A stretch of 25,866 bases of DNA from positions 1-25,866 of the forward strand of contig JABANP010000636.1 in assembly GCA_013115135.1 (NCBI GenBank). Direction: 5' to 3'. Within the stretch, counting starts at the first letter, position 1. Each line of letters begins with the position of its first letter. The notes beneath the pieces are model-generated. The model was not told where the DNA came from, searched no databases, and worked only from the letters and a program-made list of their open reading frames with translations. This DNA comes from Perkinsus olseni. Taxonomy: Eukaryota; Perkinsozoa; Perkinsida; Perkinsidae. Of the stretch, positions 18,292 through 25,866 are shown piece by piece. Made by a program: the position numbers and the translations under genes.

Positions 18292-20679
18292 GAGAAGAAT
18301 GTATAGCGACTCTTGGTCACACAAGAAATATAGGACTGACCTCCTCACTATCGCGCTCGCCGATAGCCGACTTCCCTCAGGGTTTAGTAAAATAAGCTTG
18401 TAGGGATGGTGTCGGTGAGCTAGCTGTCGATCACTGATTGGTACAGGATCCTAAGTCTTCGGTGTGGCCTTGTACGCAGCAGAATCGCAGAGATAGTACA
18501 ACTCACTGGAGTTCCACTCCCGTTATGTGAAACGCCAGGGTTTGACGCATAACGCATAACGCGCGTTATGCCCTCAAAGTACCGCTCATAACGCGTGAAA
18601 GGCGAAATGTGTTATACACACTGGGCGGGAAACGCGTGATCATTTCGCGCTTGGTGCTGCGTAAAATCCCAACAAACACTGGAGTTCGGGAGGAATACCC
18701 AAACCTGGAGCTCGAAAACACTCTGGAGATAGGGGGTATCCATGTCATCGCGAGAAGTGACCTGCGGGCCTAAGGCTGAGTCGTAGCTGCTAATGCCAAA
18801 TCTTGCCCGCCACCTCGGTGTCGCCAAGACCAGGGTCTACTAGCCGTGCGCTTAGTTCCACGAACTAGGCACTATGTGCCGGAGTCGTGGTCTACTAAAT
18901 CAAGTTTAGGTAGTTCACAAATTCGGTGGACCCTAAACACCCACACAGCCGATATCTAGTCAGGAAAGTCTTGACAGAAGCGACCCCTCACCAGATATGC
19001 GGTGTGGGTCTGGCGCCGCCCGAGTAACTCATGATTACTTCACGGGTCACTGTGAATCGCGTTGACATCGCGCAATCTCGCTCTCCCGTGTGGAGTGACC
19101 GCAGAGCTGGGTTGTCATTGAATCAGCCGCGGATAAACAGGGATCCACCTTAATATCGGAACAATTCGGCTGCATCTGGGGAACTATGCGTCCCTGGTCA
19201 CAGCACTGCAGCGCTGTATCAGTCAGCATTGTTCCGAACAAACGAACAATCTGTACGCTTACCGCCAATTCTAGAGCACAACGTTGTTCCGAAAAACTCG
19301 ACCGATAACTGGTCACCGATCCAGCTAAGGGCTCATCGAAACCATTCGGCACTTCTCTGGTCCGGCCAGGGATCGTTGATTCGAATAGCCGACCGTCTCA
19401 ATGAGTGGAGCGATGTTAGAAGGTCCATAACCCAGAACAGTGCGAAAGGGCTTCAAGTCGTGCACATCCTGCAGTCTGGCCCTGGCCACATTGATATCAC
19501 CAATAGTATGCGCTCCGGGTAAACAGCCCTTGAATCTCTCGCCGGACTCCGTGCCATGCAGTCCGTGGTGGATCACCGAGAGAAGTACTTCTCTCAATTG
19601 TGGCCGACCGCAACACGGGCTGTTATTGGGTAACGTACCTCTCACCATGATCGGTATATGATACCGTATATTACCCCCGGCCCCCGACCGAGAGCCGCCG
19701 TCGCAGCAAATCTAGAAGCGAGGACTAGTGCTGAACCTCAAAGGTTCGGGTTGACTCTGGAGACGAACCGTGTGGTCTCCTTTCGGAACGATTCAACGCT
19801 ACAGAAAGTCTTTCAACTGAACACATCGGCAAGAGTCTAACTAAGCCGGAACCGGCGTTGGGCGATAAACTCACACATACGATTCAACATTCTATAATCC
19901 AATAGGTCGCCGTAGGCTGGGCCTTGTTGGCCCCTACCTACTCTCACTGTTCTACCCGCGACCACCGCCCCGACTCCTGAACCCCCATAGTTACAGGTTC
20001 CATGGGACCTATGGAACTCGTGCCTGAAGCTTCATTTTAGGCATGGCATGGGTAGTGAAGACCAGGACCGGTCTATTGTTGTTGTCGCTCCTCAATATGC
20101 AGCCCCACTAGCACGGGCACCACGCCTGATGGGTGGTAAGAAAAAGCTTCTTATAGTATAACGATCATACTATAACCGTTATAGCGTAACAGTCTAGTTA
20201 AGGAGTAAGAGAAACGCATCTACCAAGCACTACTCCGAGGGCGATCGGAGTTCGAGGATGGTCACACTTGAATGTCCTTGTACTGTTCCCTGCTGCTCTT
20301 ATGCGCATTTCGCGAGCATGCATGGGCACTCCACATTGTGCAATCAGATCAACAGCCTCGATATACAGGAATAAGCACTCCGAACTCTTATGCTCCGAGG
20401 GAGCATAAGAACAACACTCGCGATGTTCGCAAAGGGCATCAAACATGAGACCTAAAGACGCTGAACCTGCGGAATCCGCAGTGCGGATGGGTCAATCACC
20501 CACTTGTGATGCAATATTAACCTCACGAGGGTTGAACGGTTATGTTACGTCCACCACTGCGAACGTTATGTTTGACAGTGTTGAATTAATACAGTTCCGG
20601 TCCGGGGTTCCGGATTCCGGAAGTTCCGGAGTAGTTGTGGAGGTGCACAACTATGGAACTAAGCTTAGCTAGACGCTAG
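18292..20679. other. Gene-poor stretch with palindromes
   Basis: I see no convincing gene. A CATAACG/CGTTATG cluster with an 18-bp perfect palindrome lies near 18525-18600. Adjacent short hairpins (TAGTTC/GAACTA, GGCAC/GTGCC) between two GGTCTACTA words lie at 18833-18897. An A/T-rich hairpin pair (TATAGTAT/ATACTATA) lies near 20153-20175. A 10-bp hairpin CTTATGCTCC/GGAGCATAAG lies near 20387-20409. A minus-strand frame (19648-19325, 107 codons) is moderately protein-like but unrecognised. Confidence 0.4.
18525..18600. repeat. CATAACG cluster with 18-bp palindrome
   Basis: At least four CATAACG or CGTTATG words fall within about 75 bp. Two of them form the perfect palindrome GCATAACGCGCGTTATGC (18554-18571). 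It could be a multi-site binding region or the core of a small inverted-repeat element. Confidence 0.5.
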
Positions 20680-20904
20680 TTGATGACCTCATCTGCTACT
20701 ATTCTCAAGGCTATATCTCCTCAAGAGGCTCTGCTGTACCGTGTCAAAAGACTTAATTATGGTCTTGATAGTGCAAAGACACGTACTGTCCATCTTCATC
20801 ATATGAAATATGTCAATCCCTCACCAGGAGGTTATCTATTCACTCAACAACTCTCACTGCAGGTCGCTCGGCCTATCACTTACGCAAGTTGCGTATTATT
20901 GTAG
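20650..20904 (+). pseudogene. Integrase C-terminal fragment, LTR retrotransposon (probable)
   Basis: The frame reads LKAISPQEALLYRV, KRLNYGLDSAKTR, then TVHLHHMKYVNP. This matches the end of Ty3/gypsy-type integrases, where a GPYRV...L...VHxxxLK-type segment closes the domain. Only this tail is present; no reverse transcriptase, protease or LTR pair is recognised around it. Palindromic TTCCGGA words occur before (20594-20633) and after it (21058-21080). The match is from memory of the family pattern, so another chromodomain-like origin is possible. Confidence 0.4.
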
Positions 20905-21485
20905 TCCACAACTTGTGGAGGAGGAGGAGGAGGAGGTGTAGAGTCATCGCACGACTGTGTACGCGTGCATCATAAAGCTAATCTGCCTGTCATCGTTTGC
21001 CTCGGCCGCGGCAACTCCCATTCCCTCTTAATAAGAGGCTCTCATGTTGAGGTTCCATCCGGAATCCGAATTCCGGATCACGCCGGGGTCCTCCACACCA
21101 TTCCACTAGTCAGCTCTATTAAAGGAGTCTACGAAGAGGGTACCATATTCGCTCTCCTTGCCTACGTGTAGAGGCCTGTGCATCACCTCGTTCCTCGGAG
21201 GAACGTGAGTATGCGATGCAATCGCTAAAACCGCTTAAACAGATCAGTTGAATAGTCCGATCATTAGCTTTTTCCTCGCCCCGACTTCTTCATGTTAGCC
21301 TTGAGACCTTGATGGCACTGAGTTCAGTCCCGGGCGGCATACCCCCAACAGTCATCACCACCCCCACACGAGCATGGGAGGGCTAATCCGGCGTCCTCGA
21401 ACGTGTTGGACTATCACCTTTAGCGTTCCCCAAGGAAACTTTCCTTAGTGGCCATGCCTGCTTAGTTCTTTCCGACCTGCATAAG
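20905..21485. other. Gap upstream of the carboxypeptidase gene
   Basis: After a GGA run (about 20918-20936) and a TCCGGAAT/ATTCCGGA palindrome (about 21059-21078) I see no gene. The last part should hold the promoter and trans-splice acceptor of the downstream gene; no single site stands out. Confidence 0.35.
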
Positions 21486-24400
21486 ATGTCTACCATCCTG
21501 CCCTGGCTCTACGCTCTCCTCCTCGTGGTGGTCAGTGCCCGTCAAGACGACAGAAGTAGGGACGTGCTCGTTTCATAGATCGATCCACACCATCGCTCTA
21601 CTCGCGATATGCTATGGTCAACCTTAGCTCCCCCGCCATCGCTGAGAGGTCCACAAAATGGGGGTGTCTTGTGTCCCCTCAGCCCAGGCGCTCAGCAGTT
21701 CGGGTACATCCAAGTGAGCGATGCGAACAAGTAAGCGCAACCTTTCGCCCGCCTGCCGCAGCGGAGGCTTTCCTACCGGTACTTCTATGGAATTATCGAA
21801 GCCAACAAGAGCCCGGAAACGTCCCCGACTTTCCTTTATATTGGTGGTGGCCTCGGCGGCAGCAGCATTGGAACCGCAGGGACCGTGAATGGACCTTGCA
21901 CGATGAATCCGAATGGGGCAGTGCAGCTATTGAACCGGTAAGGTATCTGATTGCCGATGATAGCCGCTATCATCGAGTTTATCATGAAACTTGAAAAACA
22001 CGAGTTGATGCTACTTTGTGGAAGGGTTTGGTACTATATAAGTCCTTAGATACTCCTGGACGGAAGACGCCAACAGTATTTGGGTGGATGCACCGGGGCC
22101 TACGGGATTCAGCGAAGGACCAATGGAACCGGACTTGGTGGCGGTGGTGGAGAACTTGTGAGTTATGAGCTTTATGAGCGTTTTAAACTAACCTCTGTTC
22201 GCTCAGGGTCCATTTTGTTGACGGCCTGTTCAAGGACCACGGCAAGCTGAATAGGGATCTTCACTTGATTGGAACATCTGCATCAGGTAAGTCGCTCACC
22301 TGATGCAGAACTCACTCACCGTCAGTGTACCTTCCGTACATCAAAATCGCTAATTTTCAATAGTGGTTGCGTCTCCCGATTTGAAACGATCATTGTTTGA
22401 CAATGCCACCGGGCTCGTTCTCTTGCAAGTAGAATTTACTTCTGGGAATCGTGGGTAGCAGTCCATTGACAATCCGCATTGTTGATTTTCGTTGTTCGCA
22501 GCCTCGGTCGTCGCCATGCTCGGGTCTAGCATTGTGAAAAAGCCTCAGCTGAAGATCAACCTCAAGGGTGTGATGATGCGCCATGGCCTGGTTGGGCCGA
22601 TGTCAATGTAAGTGTAGCATAAGGTTTTCATTGTTATTTTCACTCTTGTCGTGGTAGTTACCATGGCTGCTTGACGATGGCCAAGGAACACAAGCTGCTT
22701 CCTGCCGGAGAGTCGGAAAGACGACGCCATTTCTCTACCGTTCATCAAGCTTTCTATCAGGCTGGAACAAATGGCCCAAGATTTGAAAGCATGTGAGACG
22801 AAAATCGCCAAGTGCAACGCGGGCGGTCCGGGCGGGCCTCCTGATCTGGGTAGGGTCGAGTGGTGGCAGTATCAGTCGAGGTCCTGCTCTCCCCCTTTCC
22901 TTAGGTGCTTGTAAAGATGCTACCCGGTTCTGTGATGCCGCCACTTATGTCCGTCTGAAGGAGCAGGGCAGGAGCCTGTAAGAGCATTAGTATGTGAGCT
23001 TAGAGAGAATCTTCAGTAATGGTTTCAAATCTTTCATGTTAACCTCGTTCGGGATCGAGGTTAACGTTGGAGTTTTCGATAATTCTCAAGCCCGCGGATA
23101 CGCTCCCGTCATTCTCGTGATGCACTTTGGTGTGCATCGCGATCCAAATCTCATAATTGAGATGAGCAGACCGCCAATCGATTATCTAATTTCCAATAAT
23201 CTCAATCATCAGAACAATGATGCATATCACAGAAATTTCAGACTCGAACGCGCAGTATGTGCTGAGACATACTGGTTTTAGTGTATTGCATGTGAAATTG
23301 AAACACTCTGTAGGGGTGAAGGTCTGACCCATACCCAGTTTTACCGTGGAAATGTACCAGCCGAAATTCACGACTGGTACTTCGTACCAATTTGATGCCC
23401 GTGTATGATAAGCAGTTCGATGATGAAGGTACGACGTTCGGGCGCGCTCTGGAGAAGATGCGCGGTTCTTCGAGTTCAAGCCTGGACCGGTGGGTAGCGT
23501 ATGCCATCCGATAATCCTGGGGGTCGACAGCGCTATCGTGTTGGTTAGGTAGGAAGTTTCCTCAACAGGAGGGACGTTCAGACTAAGTTGGGCGTTGCAA
23601 AGAAGTATTTTTCGAACAATGAGGAAGTAACTCCTGAGAGGACACCGTCGTCACTATCGGCCGGTCCCTCCTCGTGTAGGTGCTTGACGCCTTCAATAAG
23701 TTCACCACCTACGATACGACGAGCTTTGTTGAAGATCTACTGGATGGAGGGATCAAGGTAGCCGAGGGCCGTTCTTCACTCATGAGGAAGCCCCAGAGTC
23801 CTTCAATCGTCATCCCTCGACGTTCAGTCATAGCAAAAATAGAATATCCCGCCTTCCTTCTCTCCGCAGTGGGATGGGAAGGACGCGGGTGCCTTAGTCT
23901 AGAGTGTGTCGGCAGTTTAGTTAGGCATGATGCAGATGTGCCAGCAGCTCAACCAAGGTCCTCCCTCTGTCACCTCTACGTATGCTCCCAGGTCGTTGTC
24001 CTTGCGGGTAATTATGATTATGTCGCTAATGCCATCGGTAACCTTAACTGGATGACCGGCTTGAAGGGTAAAGACAACTATGGAGAGAAGCTGAGGGCTG
24101 TCCAGCCTAAGACCCTCAAGGTGACCTCACGATACGCCTCCCTGTGCTGCTGCTTTTACCACCTCTTCTTCTTCTCCTCAGTATCCTCCTCGGTGGAGTG
24201 TTTGGAACGGTGAGGGCGTTGAAGTTTGCCACTACCGGAGCGAAGATTGCCTTCATCAATGTAAATCTACCTGTTGTTATTGTTATTAGTACTATTACGG
24301 CTCCAGCGAAAGTATAGCTGAGCATAGTTCTACTGGGGAACACATCCATCGCTAATAATAATCAGGGTAAATCATTTTGATCGCTCATTTGTGGGAAACC

Positions 24401-25084
24401 TCGATGAATGAATAATAGCCATGAACACCGTCTCGACGAGCACTTAGTTTCCAGCCGATTTGTACTTATAGTTGTTTCTAAAAATTTGTCCTACAAGTTT
24501 CGAGGGTTTGCTCTCGGCTATTGCTGATAGCACCGAATAAACCGCGCAGAAGCATGATATAGCGCGGATTCTCTCTTCGATCGCAGTAATAGTGATCAGC
24601 AGTGATTGAGCTGAGTCCCCGCAGCCTTTAGTCCTGCAAGCTCTCCTGACGGGGTGTTGATTGTTGCGGCGGGCGTGCGAAATTCGGCAAACTTCATTAT
24701 CATTGAGGGCTGACAACACCGTGTTGTCAGCACGGTGTGGGTATTGTTCATGAGACCGGCGTTTTCAGGTTTCACAATGGTGGTCATGCCTCTGATCTCA
24801 ACAACTCTAGGGGCTTCCAGCATGCTTCCAGGATTTCCTTCATGGTAGACTCTGGTGAAACAGGGAAGCCACCTTTCAGACGGTGGAAGTGTCTTTCTCT
24901 TTACAGAAGGCTGATTGCAGTCAATTCAACTCTTTACTCCCTTTTATTCATCGTGCTTACTCATCCTTTTTCGCGGTTCATGGTGCATCTTTTTGCGAGC
25001 GGATGCGGATCAGTGCTTCGGACTCGAAGTTCGAGCCTCGCGGCTGGCTGTGATGGGGATGGTGACGTAGGAAGGAGGGCCTAA
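21486..25084 (+). CDS. Serine carboxypeptidase-like protein (peptidase S10), multi-exon, apparently frame-disrupted
   Basis: Secreted or vacuolar peptidase S10 family; members trim C-terminal residues or act as acyltransferases. Exons that join in phase: 21486-21555 (signal peptide MSTILPWLYALLLVVVSA), 21628-21730, 21767-21937 (YFYGIIEANKSPETSP, GGGLGGSS), 22050-22157 (SIWVDAPGPTGFSEG), 22207-22286 (nucleophile motif GTSASG), 22326-22362 (VYLPYIKIANF), 22530-22607 (KINLKGVMMRHGL), 22658-22849 and 22905-22977. Further on are FLNRRDVQTKLGV (about 23550), GGIKVVVLAGNYDY (catalytic-Asp region, spliced 23757/23992) and FRFHNGGHASDL (catalytic-His region, about 24770). One extra base near 22695 shifts the frame, a second break lies near 23405, and phases disagree near 24180. 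Introns are 36-234 nt. The usual GESYAG is GTSASG, and GD is GN before the Asp. Either a diverged gene with sequence errors or a recent pseudogene. Family call firm; exon model partial; end uncertain. Confidence 0.68.
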
Positions 25085-25866
25085 TTATAGGCGACCTGTA
25101 TTCGGCGGCAGTGACCGTCTGTTATTCCGCCAATCCGTGCGAATCAACCGTGATAACTTTTCATTTTATCATGAGCTTTTTCAACGAACATTATGATACA
25201 TTATTGACTCAGGTGGAGCATGTTGCCGTGTATCTTTATCAGAAGAAGTCCCTAGTTCAACTGGGCCCGTTGTGTATCCCTCTTTTTGTTTCTCGTTCAT
25301 GCGCTGTGTCAAGAAGCACGGGTGCATCATTTCTATTTCATCACGTTCTCGTTAGTAACGAGAACGGTGATGGAGATAGAATGGCACTGAAGTCGTTACG
25401 AGAATTTCTACGGTTATTGTACTTTTGCTTTGTGTGGATCTCAGCCGCCTTCGCTTCTATTTCTTGATACTCATGTGGGGGATCATTATTCTCACGGTGT
25501 TCGCTTGAAGGTTTCTTTTGAGAATCGTCCCATTCGTAAAGGTCTTAGTGGTTATCCCCTGTCACATTTCCGTTTTATGCCTCATATCGTGGAAAATTCG
25601 TGCTTATTACTTCTTAGCTTCTCAACATTCCTCATCGTTCTCGACCTCGTCGCTTAGCGGAGGCGTGGATTAGAAGACAAGATGCGATCGAGGACGCACT
25701 CCTCTCAGTTCGAATTAATCTTCGAAGCGCCGAAGGCTGGTCATTATGCAGTGTCGTAGTGGATAAGAAGGGCGGACCTGCGCTATTGCTTTTGGTGCCG
25801 CCGTTCCTCACGCTGAGGTATGTCTACAGGAAGCGCAATGCCGACGGCTACCACTCTCGGACAGAT
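25085..25866 (+). other. Unresolved right-hand end with partial open frames
   Basis: Three frames are open in succession (25111-25467, 25430-25657, and 25614 to the window edge). The last has no stop before the edge and reads LAEAWIRRQDAIEDALLS, then a hydrophobic LLLLVPPFLTLRYVYRK segment. They could be exons of one gene running out of the window or drifting remains of one. No family is recognised. A perfect palindrome (CGTTCTCGTTA/TAACGAGAACG) lies at 25344-25366. Confidence 0.3.

Noticed and set aside
19325..19648. 107-codon minus-strand frame as a gene
   Set aside because: No recognisable family and the opposite strand is equally open; composition alone is not enough.

Overview
The window looks like nuclear DNA of a perkinsid alveolate (Perkinsus or a close relative). 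The main evidence is a 22-nt match on the minus strand at 4210-4231 to the perkinsid/dinoflagellate spliced leader, as I remember its sequence. Supporting signs are many very short GT-AG introns (about 36-110 nt), tightly packed genes on both strands, a eukaryotic tRNA gene with an oligo-T terminator, and gene families typical of protists. No bacterial operon, CRISPR array or prophage is visible.

Layout. 635-2375 (minus) is an intact seven-exon amino-acid transporter of the AAAP family (474 codons). 2784-2856 is a tRNA-Glu(CTC) gene. 2883 to about 4020 (minus) holds the decayed pore, S6 and EF-hand part of a voltage-gated cation channel, with the spliced-leader copy just upstream. 5029-7763 (plus) is an intact seven-exon Sfi1-like, Trp/Arg-rich helical-repeat protein (about 666 aa). 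Its longest intron contains an inverted-repeat element.

7.8-15.1 kb is accessory DNA built around a degenerate segmental duplication. Each copy has an unrecognised noncoding-looking block on the left and a frame-broken cysteine-rich secreted-protein pseudogene on the minus strand at the right. One block copy is split by an insertion of about 1.16 kb flanked by GCTTTT. 15.3-17.2 kb carries three copies of a repeat of about 175 bp with TG...CA ends, and a 12-bp-period TTC/GAA minisatellite split by a tRNA-like (SINE-type) segment. 17.6-18.3 kb has an orphan 219-aa ORF. 18.3-21.4 kb has mostly palindromes and a fragment resembling the C-terminus of an LTR-retrotransposon integrase.

21486 to about 25084 (plus) is a multi-exon serine carboxypeptidase-like (peptidase S10) gene. 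It has a signal peptide and recognisable Ser, Asp and His regions, but needs several one-base corrections to read through, so it is either decaying or affected by sequence errors. The last 0.8 kb is unresolved.

The genes share no obvious pathway. The region reads as housekeeping genes (transporter, tRNA, centrin-binding scaffold, secreted or vacuolar peptidase) separated by repeats and gene relics. All exon structures were assembled by eye from reading frames, splice consensus and family resemblance.
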